Position numbers and translations under genes: made by a program. A DNA stretch of 64,000 nucleotides from Capronia americana. Lineage: Eukaryota > Ascomycota > Eurotiomycetes > Chaetothyriales > Herpotrichiellaceae. The stretch covers positions 434,001 to 498,000 of the forward strand of contig JADWQD010000017.1 of NCBI GenBank assembly GCA_016110215.1, written 5' to 3'. Shown in pieces: positions 47,854 through 58,116 of this stretch. Each line of letters begins with the position of its first letter. Positions within the stretch are counted from its first letter, which is position 1. Below the pieces are notes generated by a model. The model searched no databases, had not been told where the DNA came from, and was given only the letters and a program-made list of their open reading frames with translations.

Positions 47854-49041
47854 CATATGACATCCGATATTCGATATCCGAGACGGTGAATACACCACCT
47901 CGAAGTATGTATTTAAGCCGCAGGGGTATACCCCAGCACCATACACGAATGGTTGCATCAGTTTCTTCCAAAAGTTTGGCACCTACTTGAGGCCCGGCCA
48001 ATCTAACGTCCGACCGGATTAGATGAGATCAAATCGGATCGGCTCAGCTCAGCTCAGCTCAGCTCAGCCTGTAGTGTGTGATCTCGCGAGACGACGGGTT
48101 GACGCTTGGGGAACACGATGCTCTAAATCTCTTGAGCACGGTTGAACCAGGCTGTGCCTTGCACGTGGAGGTAACAGTGGACGTGCAAGACGGAGTGGCA
48201 GAAGCCGCTCCACGGTTATTACTAGTTCCAAGAGATGTGTACGAAATTATTACCATCGTATCCTGTTATACTATTCTCAAAAGAAGTAAGGGGAGATTAA
48301 GATGAAGGTAAGTCGGAAGTGAGAATTTTACCAGGCACAGGGTATCGCTAGATGTGAAAATTGCTCAGCTCCCTTAAAGACTCAGTCGGACCACGCCGCT
48401 TTTATTACTACTCACCCTCTTCTGACCTTCGCTTTTATAAAAGCAATATCGGGGCAGTATAAGTCAAACATAGAAGATCGTTAACCTGAATGAGACGCCT
48501 CAACCTGCTCTACCTCGAATACTGGAAGAGAAACTCCTGATAGTAGTTTCGAATGTTGACCATAAAGGTCGCAGGGCATTCGTAACACAAAGTAGCACAT
48601 TAACTTGTCACCTAGGATGTTGAGATATTACAATGAAAAGTGCGTACTCTGTACATCTTCTGTGTGCGCAAACTTCGTCGCAGGCACATGTTATTCGGCT
48701 GTTAGGGGCAAGCCGACGGCCAGATCGGATAAGAAAATGAGGAGGGCCGAGCGAGGCTCACGGACCCTCATTAGGTGGCAGTGCGGGCAATATCTGGCCG
48801 TAGGTTTCGCCTGCACGTGCGATAGTCACACCACCGCGACAGTGCAACGGGGTGGATCTTCCATATATTGATCCAATGCATACGAGGCCAACAGCTGAAG
48901 TGGAACTGGTATGACGAAAACCTTGTGACCAGTGAGTGACATTGATGACCCATTTAAAGAGCAGGTAAGTCCAGAGTCCTAAGGTAGTGGCTGAGTTCAA
49001 ATCAAACATTCACGCAAAGAATATCATCACCCATCATCATC
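47854..49041. other. Intergenic region
   Basis: About 1.2 kb. Contains a short (GCTCA)5 tandem at 48042-48068 and the promoter of the oleate hydratase gene. No supported gene. Confidence 0.45.
48042..48068 (+). repeat. (GCTCA)5 pentanucleotide repeat
   Basis: Five perfect copies of GCTCA plus two further bases. Simple-sequence repeat in the intergenic region. Confidence 0.9.
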
Positions 49042-50796
49042 ATGTATTACAGCAGCGGCAACTATGAAGCTTTCGCTCGACCACGGAAGCCGGCAAACGT
49101 CGAGAAGAAGAAAGCATGGTTTGTAGGATCCGGTCTTGCCTCCCTGGCAGGAGCGGCGTTTCTCGTGCGAGATGCCCAGATGCCAGGAGAGAACATCACC
49201 ATCCTTGAGGAGCTTGGTCTCCCTGGAGGAGCCCTGGACGGCATCATGGAGCCAGAGAAGGGCTTCGTCATCCGCGGCGGAAGAGAAATGGAGGACCACT
49301 TTGAATGCCTCTGGGATCTCTTCCGATCTGTGCCATCGCAGGAGATCGAGGGAGCCTCAGTGCTGGATGAGTTCTATTGGCTCAACAAAGATGACCCCAA
49401 TAAATCCCTACAGCGAGCAACCGTCAACCAGGGACAAGATGCTCATACCGACGGTCTCTTCGGACTAAGCAGCAGTGCCCAGAGAGACATTATCCGTGTC
49501 TTCCTGGCGACTCGGGAGGAAATGGAGGGCAAACGCATCAACGAAGTCTTCGGCCGCGACTTCTTGCAGAGCAACTTTTGGCTCTATTGGCGAACAATGT
49601 TTGCATTCCAGGAATGGCACTCGGCACTGGAAATGAAGCTCTACCTGCATCGATTCATACACCACATTCATGGCCTGCCGGATTTCTCTACTCTCAAGTT
49701 CACAAAGTACAACCAGTACGAGTCATTGGTCCTCCCGCTTCACAAATGGTTGCTCGACCACGGTGTCAAATTCCAGTACAATACCGAGGTAGTAGATGTC
49801 GACTTCTCTCTGACCGACGGCAAGAAGCAGGCCACGCGCATTCACTTGGTTAAAGACGGGCAGAAGGAAGGAGTGGACCTTGGCCCGAATGATCTGATTT
49901 TCATGACGATCGGATCCTTGACCGAGAACTCCAGCCTCGGTGACCACCATACACCAGCCAAGCTCAACGAAGGACCAGCCTCGGCATGGGATCTGTGGAG
50001 ACGCATCGCGGCGAAGGATCCATCTTTCGGTAAGCCTGACGTCTTCGGCGCTCACATCCCCGAGTCGAAATGGCAGTCAGCCACGGTGACGACCTTGGAT
50101 AAGCGCATACCCGAATACATCCAGAAGATATGCAAACGAGACCCCTTCAGCGGCAAGGTCGTGACCGGCGGCATTGTCAGCGTCAAGGACTCCAGCTGGC
50201 TTCTCAGCTGGACGGTCAACCGACAGCCGCACTTCAAGAAGCAGCCACGCGATCAGATCGTCGTGTGGGTGTACTCACTGCTTGTCGACGCGCCCGGCGA
50301 TTTCACCAAGAAGCCCATGCAAGACTGCACGGGCGAGGAAATCACGCAGGAATGGCTGTACCATCTTGGCGTGCCGGTCGAAGACATTCCCGAGCTCGCA
50401 GCCACCGGCGCCAAATGCGTGCCGTGTATGATGCCTTATGTGACCTCGTTCTTCATGGCTCGTCACGCAGGCGACCGACCGGCCGTGGTCCCTGAAGGTG
50501 CGACCAATTTCGCCTTCATCGGCCAATTCGCCGAGTCGACGCGCGACACCATTTTCACGACCGAATATTCCGTCCGCACGGCCATGGAAGCTGTCTATCA
50601 GCTGCTTGACGTCGAGCGTGGAGTTCCCGAGGTGTTTAACTCGACTTACGACGTTCGTAAATTGCTCGCGGCGACCAGTCATCTTCGCGATGGGAAGGCG
50701 TTGGATGCGCCTCTCCCGGAGTTCTTGCGCAATTGGATTGTACGGAAACTTGACAACCAAGTTGGAGAGCTTCTTCATGAGAATCACTTGATATAG
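49042..50796 (+). CDS. Oleate hydratase, MCRA family (584 aa)
   Basis: FAD-binding hydratase that adds water to the cis-9 double bond of oleate and related fatty acids to give 10-hydroxy acids. The N-terminal dinucleotide motif is FVGSGLASLAGAAFLVRD near residue 28, the Glu-rich FAD contact is TILEELGLPGGALDG, and the family block is RGGREMEDHFECLWDLF near residue 80. Later blocks KYNQYESLVLPLHKWL and FAFIGQFAESTRDTIFTTEY, near residue 490, are typical of the family (PF06100). Length is close to bacterial enzymes, and there are no introns in 1755 nt although most neighbours are spliced. Probably cytosolic: no signal peptide. The intronless form and mostly bacterial family suggest old horizontal transfer, but that needs a tree. 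Confidence 0.95.
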   Translation: MYYSSGNYEAFARPRKPANVEKKKAWFVGSGLASLAGAAFLVRDAQMPGENITILEELGLPGGALDGIMEPEKGFVIRGGREMEDHFECLWDLFRSVPSQEIEGASVLDEFYWLNKDDPNKSLQRATVNQGQDAHTDGLFGLSSSAQRDIIRVFLATREEMEGKRINEVFGRDFLQSNFWLYWRTMFAFQEWHSALEMKLYLHRFIHHIHGLPDFSTLKFTKYNQYESLVLPLHKWLLDHGVKFQYNTEVVDVDFSLTDGKKQATRIHLVKDGQKEGVDLGPNDLIFMTIGSLTENSSLGDHHTPAKLNEGPASAWDLWRRIAAKDPSFGKPDVFGAHIPESKWQSATVTTLDKRIPEYIQKICKRDPFSGKVVTGGIVSVKDSSWLLSWTVNRQPHFKKQPRDQIVVWVYSLLVDAPGDFTKKPMQDCTGEEITQEWLYHLGVPVEDIPELAATGAKCVPCMMPYVTSFFMARHAGDRPAVVPEGATNFAFIGQFAESTRDTIFTTEYSVRTAMEAVYQLLDVERGVPEVFNSTYDVRKLLAATSHLRDGKALDAPLPEFLRNWIVRKLDNQVGELLHENHLI

Positions 50797-51501
50797 ACAC
50801 TGGGGATTGTTATGTAAGATAGGTCCCAGTAAGAATACTTAATACCAATTCATGAAAACTCCCGGTCAAGGCACAAGACAGGTTCTCGAATCTCCAATCT
50901 TGACTTCTGTCTGGCTCCAAGCGTCCGCTGCAACACTTCACGCGTTAATTGGATATGGAAGCAGTAGAACAGATCGATAATCGTGCGTCGCATAGTCGAG
51001 ACAGTGGTCAGAGTTTGCTACCTCGGTACATACCTCGCGCGTGGTTACGAGTTAGCACATGCAAACAAGCTCGTCGAGCCGAGAAATGCCACATGCACAT
51101 CGAAGCGACGCCACCATTGATGAGACACGGATGATCACGTGGCACATGGTGAGCAGTGAGCACAGGGCGGCGTCACCCTGGGCCCGAAGCGGGGTGAGGC
51201 GCCAGCAAGTTTTAACTCACCTTGGCTCCCACTTGCAGCCTCATGCTCGCTGCACCTGCTGGTACTCCACCTCGATCTTTATCTTCATCTATCAACATCA
51301 CTTGTCAATCTGCACTCTCTCGTTCGACAGGTGACTGTCCTGAGTACGATCGATGCTCGATTGACAGATGCGGAGGATTGACGGGACGACCGGTCGGGCT
51401 CTACAACTACACAATTTCCAGTTCAAGAATCTGGTGGCTAACGCTTCTATCTCAACTGAAGGCTAGGTCTTAGTCTCGGCCTGCAACCTACATCGTTCCC
51501 C
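50797..51501. other. Intergenic region upstream of the Prp4 gene
   Basis: About 700 bp with no supported gene. It holds the 3' end of the oleate hydratase gene and the Prp4 promoter. Confidence 0.45.
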
Positions 51502-53802
51502 ATGGCTTCGAGATCAGCGAGCCGGTCTGAGGGCGAGCTCCTCAGCTCAGACTCGGAAGCGAAGGCAAAGACCGTACCATCTTTCCGCGATAACAGCAAG
51601 GTTGACCGTCATACCAGACCATCTTCTATCCCGTACAGCGCTGCATCTAGATCCCGCCGATCGCGCTCGAGATCCCCATACCGAGCTCCCAAGGGTGGCA
51701 AGCGCCCACGAGGTCATGACCATTCGAGGAACAGATCACACCATGAGACGCGCACTTTTGCTGTGAGGTACGAAGACGACGCCCGCAGCCACCACCGCCA
51801 CGACCCATACGATGAAAGACGTGCAAAACGATCCCGAACCTTCTCTCGAAGCCGAAGTAGGAGTCGGTCCCCGTACAGGCGCTCACGACAGCCAGATGAC
51901 GGCAGAGATGACACGATGAGGGCAGCAGATCGCTCAGCGCGAAAAGATGGTGAGAACAAGAGTCCGCACAATCCTCTTGCAGGTACAAAACCACAAAGCT
52001 CACAGGGTGGCCCCTGGGACCATTCAGACTCTAATTCGGTATCTACGCCAAGCCACGCCGTCACAGAAGAAGGTTCTAGAGTCGGAGTTGACAGCTCTAG
52101 TGGCCTGCAGCGGCAAGAAAACCCAGATGAGCCTGAAGAGTCTAAGCCGCTTGACGAGGCTGCTCTGATCGAGGAGAGACGAAAGCGGAGAGAAGCTATC
52201 AAGAACAAGTATCGCGGTCAGGCTCCACCACTACTGGTTCAAGCTCTTCACCTTGGCGCCGACTCAATTTCAGCAAGCCCTGGTGCGGAAAGCTATACAT
52301 CAACACCACGGAGATCTGGTATGTTGTGTGATATTTCTTCGCAAGGTCTTAAACTAATGCCCCTAGAATCTCCTACGGCTTCTTCGCCACGAACACGCAG
52401 AAATTCGTCCGCACCCCAATCTCCAGCAGAAATCAAGTTCGAGGGCGATGCAGATCTGACTAACGCCCACACAGCATCCCCGGCCGAAGATGGACCTTCT
52501 GCCGCTGATTATGATCCAACAGTCGACATGAACGAGGAGCGAGCACGGCATGATAAGCGTCTCTTTAAGGAAGATGAGAGATCCCTTGAGCAGTCGCAAC
52601 AACACGTGCCTGTGGACACTAACATGTCACCACCTCCACCCTCAAAAGCCTCCGGTGAGTTGGACATGTTTGCGGAAGACATGGACGAGGACGATATGTT
52701 CGCAGAGGCGCCCATGAAGCCGAAAGCCGAGAAAACGACTGCACAAGCCCTTGATATCAGACTCATGGACAACTGGGACGACCCAGAAGGATACTACGTC
52801 ACGATCCTGGGTGAACTGATCGAGGACCGATACCACGTCACTCAGAATCTTGGAAGAGGCATGTTCTCATCCGTCGTTCGAGCTACAGATAGACGGACTG
52901 GTAGACCAGTGGCTCTCAAGATCGTCCGAAACAACGAGACCATGCGAAAAGCAGGCATGAAAGAAATCGACATCCTCAAGGACATCGCGGCAAATGATCC
53001 GGAGGACAAGAAGCACCTCATCCGGCTTCACCGCTCGTTTGACCACAAGGGCCATTTGTGCATGGTGTTTGAAAACCTATCTATGAATCTTAGAGAAGTG
53101 CTCAAGAAGTTTGGGAGAGATGTGGGCATTAACCTCAAAGCGATCCGGGCGTACTCTCAACAGCTGTTCTTGGGTCTGAGCTTGTTGAAGAAGTGTCAGT
53201 ACATCCATGCGGATCTGAAGCCAGACAACATCCTCGTCAACGAAGCGAGGAGCACGCTCAAAATTTGCGATCTGGGCTCTGCGTCTCCCATTACCGAGAA
53301 TGCTACCGCCCCATACCTGGTATCTCGCTTCTACCGCGCCCCGGAAGTCATTCTTGGGATTCCATATGACTACGGAATTGACATGTGGTCTATTGGCTGC
53401 ACACTCTTTGAGCTCTACACCGGAAAGATACTATTCACGGGACGCAACAACAATGGCATGTTACGTGCGATCATGGAGTGTCGCGGAAAGTTCCCTCACA
53501 AACTTCTCAGACGCGGTACTTTGACCTATGAGTACTTTGACAACTTGCTCAATTTCCAGGCCCAAGAAACGGACAAAGTCACAGGTCGAACGGTGGTGAA
53601 AATGGTCGATATCAAAGCCAAACCGGTTAGAGATCTGAGGTCGCGGCTGATGCCCAAGGACAAGAAGATAAACGAGCAGGAGAGAAAAGAGCTAGATCTG
53701 TTTGTGGACCTTTTGGACAAGTGTTTGGACTTGCGGCCAGAAAAGCGGATCACGCCCAATGATGCACTCAAGCATCCTTTTATAACTAGACTGAAGCCAT
53801 AG
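51502..53802 (+). CDS. prp4: Spliceosomal Ser/Thr kinase Prp4 (750 aa, 2 exons)
   Basis: Kinase that phosphorylates U4/U6.U5 tri-snRNP components before spliceosome activation. The N-terminal third is RS-rich (SRRSRSRSPYR, FSRSRSRSRSPYRRSR), as in Prp4/PRPF4B. A short 48-nt intron 52319-52366 (GTATGT donor, ACTAAT branch point, CTAG acceptor) lies in an open frame; its removal gives RSESPTASSPRT. The kinase domain covers about the last 330 residues: LGRGMFSSVVRA, ALKIVRNN, catalytic loop IHADLKPDNILV, DLGSAS in place of DFG, SRFYRAPEVILG, and IDMWSIGCTLFEL. The activation-loop PYLVSRFYRAPE and the C-lobe insert match Prp4. DLG instead of DFG is a conservative change. It acts in the nucleus. 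Confidence 0.95.
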   Translation: MASRSASRSEGELLSSDSEAKAKTVPSFRDNSKVDRHTRPSSIPYSAASRSRRSRSRSPYRAPKGGKRPRGHDHSRNRSHHETRTFAVRYEDDARSHHRHDPYDERRAKRSRTFSRSRSRSRSPYRRSRQPDDGRDDTMRAADRSARKDGENKSPHNPLAGTKPQSSQGGPWDHSDSNSVSTPSHAVTEEGSRVGVDSSSGLQRQENPDEPEESKPLDEAALIEERRKRREAIKNKYRGQAPPLLVQALHLGADSISASPGAESYTSTPRRSGMLCDISSQGLKLMPLESPTASSPRTRRNSSAPQSPAEIKFEGDADLTNAHTASPAEDGPSAADYDPTVDMNEERARHDKRLFKEDERSLEQSQQHVPVDTNMSPPPPSKASGELDMFAEDMDEDDMFAEAPMKPKAEKTTAQALDIRLMDNWDDPEGYYVTILGELIEDRYHVTQNLGRGMFSSVVRATDRRTGRPVALKIVRNNETMRKAGMKEIDILKDIAANDPEDKKHLIRLHRSFDHKGHLCMVFENLSMNLREVLKKFGRDVGINLKAIRAYSQQLFLGLSLLKKCQYIHADLKPDNILVNEARSTLKICDLGSASPITENATAPYLVSRFYRAPEVILGIPYDYGIDMWSIGCTLFELYTGKILFTGRNNNGMLRAIMECRGKFPHKLLRRGTLTYEYFDNLLNFQAQETDKVTGRTVVKMVDIKAKPVRDLRSRLMPKDKKINEQERKELDLFVDLLDKCLDLRPEKRITPNDALKHPFITRLKP

Positions 53803-54319
53803 CCGGTGGGCGAGGTCGAGCGCCGACCTTGGCAGCTGATGGGCTCATCTTGGCAGCTGATCGATTGACTCTTGGCAGCTGCTTGAGAGTCGCCGGTAAT
53901 GAATACGATTGGGGCAAGCTGCAGCTGGTGGCTGGTTGATACATATGCTTGTGTCTGTGCATGACAGTACGACCGAGGTCATTCGCACGACAGATGGGCT
54001 TTTCGTCTGTACCCATACGGTGATGGTCGCCGTGAGGCATGCTGTCTTTACAGGCCCGGGGAAATGTACAATGTCCTGCGATCTTCCGAAACAATACCAC
54101 TCGGAGTTGCTCTAGTGCGAACACGACGTCCGCAGACACGAGAATTGTGCTCCGTGCTCGGGCCTGACCCAGGGCACATTTTGCGCCTAATTCACCCTTC
54201 CACGCCCCCATCTCGTGGAACGAGTTTGCCAGTCGGGCGCCTTAGGTGTCACAGACTAGTGGGCCAGTTAAGTACGTCTAGAATCAGCTGCCGTTGCAGT
54301 CCTTCTACTCAACCACAAG
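53803..54319. other. Intergenic region with three spaced CTTGGCAGCTG copies
   Basis: About 520 bp. Just after the Prp4 stop, the 11-mer CTTGGCAGCTG occurs at 53828, 53849 and 53871, spaced 21-22 bp. No gene seen. Confidence 0.5.
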
Positions 54320-55230
54320 ATGGCAAAGACCACGGCGTATCTGGCATTGCTCTTCGTTGAGTTATTGGTGAGCGCAAACGCCGGAGAGCTTTTAACAGCC
54401 GACAAATGTCCTGACGACCCTAACATCCCATGTATCCTCTTCCCTCCGGCAAAGAATCAAATCTACAACTTTATAGATGCCATCGTCGTCACCTATACCT
54501 CGCCGTGGACAGGAGGGGTGAACCTATCGCTCAACTGTTGGCCGAGTGCAAACCATGCAGACCCATCGACCGAATTCGTCCACCTCGTGGACGATGACCT
54601 CTTTTGCTCTAACTGTGCGTCGCGAGTTCCCTCTTTTTTTCGCGCTCGCTATCCTACCCCGAAACCATCTCTGATGCACATCTAGGCGCTGGCAACGGCA
54701 GTTACAAGTTTCAGAACCTCGACATCGCACTCAATGGCTCAATCACATATCCCACACGTTGCTGGTTCGCGCTGGGACCATACGAGGCTGACGATATACC
54801 ATCTTCTACGCAAACGGCCTCCGGAACGATGACCACAGTGATAACAGGCGGAAACTTCACCTTGGTCAAGAACATGAGTGTCCCGGAGAGAACACGACTG
54901 TTAAGGTCGCTCGTGTGGACGGGCCTGAGTGGCGCAGTGCAACTCAGCATTATCGCCGGTCTTAGCGCCATCCTGCTGGGTTCGCTCGTCGCGACAATAC
55001 TCATAGCGGTAAAGAAAGGCCGCGCGCTGGAGGATCCATTGAACCCGGCATACAGCGGACTATTCGTGGCAGAACGTGACGGTACTGTATCCTACAGGGT
55101 ACCTGACGGCCGAGCATCTGATGCGGGAGGCTGGGCTAGAGGAGGCTCTCAGGCGAAGGAGCTATTGGACGCTGGGGGAAGCAGTTCACACCCGCTGCTA
55201 GGTGGTGGCTCGCGCGACCGGCGATATTGA
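54320..55230 (+). CDS. Single-pass type I membrane protein, unknown (279 aa, 2 exons)
   Basis: Exons 54320-54614 and 54686-55230 with a 71-nt phase-1 intron joining LFCSN to CAGNGSYKFQNLDIAL. Signal peptide MAKTTAYLALLFVELLVSANA. The extracellular part has four or more Cys and N-glycosylation sequons (NLSLNC, GNGS, LNGS, GNFT). One membrane segment, LSIIAGLSAILLGSLVATIL, is followed by a basic stop-transfer (VKKGR) and a short Gly/Ser-rich cytosolic tail. The layout resembles fungal surface sensor-like proteins, but there is no recognisable WSC or other domain. It converges on the flavoprotein gene at 55526. Confidence 0.8.
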
Positions 55231-55525
55231 GTAGTACCCGTACTCGGTAGAACTAAACGCGTTTCTGGGTTTCATAGCGAAAGGCGCGACGGAAGGAAAA
55301 TCTTGGCATTGCGGGCTCGGGCCCCGAACAGAAAGGGGAAAGTTTAGCGACACGCGTCGCGTACCTCGTATTTCTGCTACATCGCAACATGTAACTTTGC
55401 TGTTCTGGCGCATAGAGTAGCAAATCGCCCACTGCTCTCACGTCGTCGATTCTGCCGTTTCTGCCGTCCATCTCACTGTCCTCTGTCTCATCGGAAATGA
55501 ATGACGGCGTTATTGGCGTTCCTCT

Positions 55526-58116
55526 TCACAGAGCCTGGGCGGCGTCACGACCCGCGATGCGACCAAATGTCAAAGAGCGCAGTACGCTTGTCGCAGGGGG
55601 ATCTGCAAATCATATCAGTCTCCATGCGAGAGGAAATGCTCGGGATCAGCTGGCGGTGGCAAGAAGCGAGCCGTTTCCAGCCTTTCGGAGCCTTTGCTGC
55701 TGAGGTCAAAGGCCATGCACTTACACTTCGCAGAATTAGCACATATCCAGATGAAGCGGAATGATTGGCTTACCTCGTTATAGAATAGGCCGCTTAGCTC
55801 TCCAGCGCAGTACAGGCCTGTTCGGCGTCAGCGAGACCGACTGTATACAAACACTCAAGCGGTCTCCCCAAGTGCCGTTGTGCTTACCTGGAATCGGTAC
55901 TCCTGTTGTGGAAAGCACCCTGGAGTCAAGGTCACACTTCAAACCGCCATACGTGAATGTGAGTTGGGCTGAAGGCAGTCAGTACAGGCTCAAGCCGCTG
56001 CGTCCAAAACGAATTACCTTTCATGGGGTACCTGGTCACCATTAGTCTCAATGCGGGCTTCTGTTCGCTCTGGAGAGTCTTACCCATAGTATGGGGGCTT
56101 GTTAATTGGGTTAGCCCAGTTCGTCTTATCAGGTGAGAGACTGCCAGGAGTATCAGCGTCAGCTTGCACAGCGCAGGAGGTTATCTTCGGGTCCATACCC
56201 ATGAGTCCTCTTGCCGTCGAGCTTCATCAAATTGAACTCATTGTCGTTGATGCTGCCTTCAATTAGTAGCATTCAAGACATTGCAGGCGGGAGCTTACGC
56301 CGCGTTGTATTCGTCTACTGTTTTCTTCAGCTCTTTCGGATCGAGGCCCAGCTTCTCGGCCAGACCCTCGATGGTATCGCTCTGCTCCGGCTCTTGGTCC
56401 GTGGTGTCATAGACCCAACCGGGTCGGAATCGCTCCATGATGGGGCTGTCGGTGACGCTGCGGATCGGTCAGAATGGACACAAACTATCAAGGACATGGC
56501 CCGGCCCACAAGTATGATTTCTGGTTCTGGTCTACTCGGCGTCAGCCAACATCCCGTGGTCAAAGCGCCCTCCCAACTCACCTCGCCAAGTCTCGAGTGC
56601 GATCATCTCGAATGTCGCGAAGAGGCTACCAATGTCAGCAAAGGCCAGTTTCCGGTTCAAATACCACGCACTGTCGTTTGCCCTCGTCATAAAACCGCTT
56701 GCAGTGCCTGGAGGTCGTCAGTCCCGCCAACCAGGATACGGAGGTGTCTTGTACTCGTTAACAACAATACCATAGTTGTGGCCCCAGATCACAGCATCAG
56801 GCTTTTTGGCTCTGATATCGACGAGCTCACACTGGCATGTGGTTAGCCGTGCGATACAAGGTGTCGGAAGCACTCACATGCATGCCACTCAACGATCCCG
56901 CAGTGGCAGCGCCAACCTCCAAACCCATTCTCAATCCAAAGCCGGTGTTATACTTCAGGCCGGGGGCGATGAGCTCAAGGTGTTCGGTCCGTGGTCCAAC
57001 ATATTTGCCTAGCCTGTCCTCGAGTCATGATGTGCAGTCAGTAGGTTTCCCAGGAAGCTTACATTTCGCGATTGCCCTCGAAACCGCCGCAAGCCAACAT
57101 GACTTTCTTCCCATGGACTTTGGTCATATGTCCGTCGGCCTTCCGTACCTTGACGCCAGTGACCGTGCCGTCCTCGGTAGTGAGCAATTGTTCCGCTTGC
57201 GTCTCCCAGATGATGGTCACGTCGTCAAATTTGCGAATACTGTCGAAAAGAGCATTGATGATCGCGTGTCCGCCACCCTATTGCAACCATCAGACCGAGT
57301 CTGCAACTTCAATTGGTGTGGACTTGACCTCTGGGAACACGAAATGCTGATCTTGGAGTTGATCAGTATAAGCCGAGGTGGCAAAGTTGACGAAGATCAC
57401 TCACTGGTATCGAACTCGAGAAACACGTTCTTTTCGTCATGATGGTTGAATTTCACCCCGTCTATGATCATAAGCAAGGCGGTCGAACCTCGAGCATCCG
57501 GCAGACTCACGGTCGATGAGGTATTGGGCGGTGATTGGCACTTCCTTCTCCATTTTCACACAATACTCCTGGTCGGCGAGTCCCTCGCTTGGATGCTCTT
57601 GTCAGCGGCCATCAATCTCGGAGGTGGAGTTTGACCGACCTGACGCGCTGCGGACTGTCAGCCAAGGCTCATGGAGTTGCAGAAAGACTTGCTGCTTACT
57701 TTCATTTCATGCTTCCAACCAGGATCGAAGTTGTTGTCTGGGTCGTTCAGCACCATATGTCATCCCTACACCACTCGTTACACACCTTTGTCCAATCGCA
57801 GATACGCCATGGTCCATCTAGACGGGTTCAGCTCGGATTGTCATGCCGGGTAATGTCAAAGCATACCTGCTCGCGCCACATCGTTCGCCGTCCTTGCCAG
57901 CCTCGATGAGGGCCACCCTCCCCCGTTTGCCCAACTTCTTGCACTCTTCGAGGAAGTTCAATGTGGTCATGGAGCCCTGTGGGACAGGTCAGCTTCGCGT
58001 CGTAGCAAGGGTACAAGCCAACGTACAGCAAATCCGCTGCCCACAACGACAAGGTCATACACTTCCGGGCTCGATCCCGTAAGGCTGCTCACGACTTGGC
58101 TCACTACCGTCGCCAT
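55526..58116 (-). CDS. FAD_binding_2 flavoprotein, extremely intron-rich (483 aa, 22 exons)
   Basis: Flavoprotein of the fumarate reductase / ketosteroid dehydrogenase-like group (PF00890). Exons in coding order: 58116-58027, 57976-57867, 57817-57786, 57737-57700, 57647-57640, 57587-57511, 57461-57405, 57351-57329, 57277-57063, 57013-56878, 56831-56755, 56707-56672, 56625-56582, 56531-56510, 56457-56299, 56252-56199, 56140-56084, 56031-56018, 55968-55888, 55817-55774, 55725, 55602-55526. They sum to 1452 nt, in frame throughout. Motifs: VVVGSGFAG (FAD), GASRWTMAYLRLDKD, GGGHAIINAL, MLACGGFEGN, RFYDEGKRHLFATFE, GLYCAGELSGLFYNEYPPAT, FGRIAGRDAA. Most introns are 46-58 nt; the last is 122. Exons of 8, 14 and 1 nt are required. 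Probable role: FAD-dependent dehydrogenase or reductase; substrate unknown. Confidence 0.85.

Noticed and set aside
56211..57442. Several plus-strand frames (for example 56211-56846) across the flavoprotein gene
   Set aside because: The minus strand yields a complete FAD_binding_2 protein over the same bases; the plus frames have no domain.
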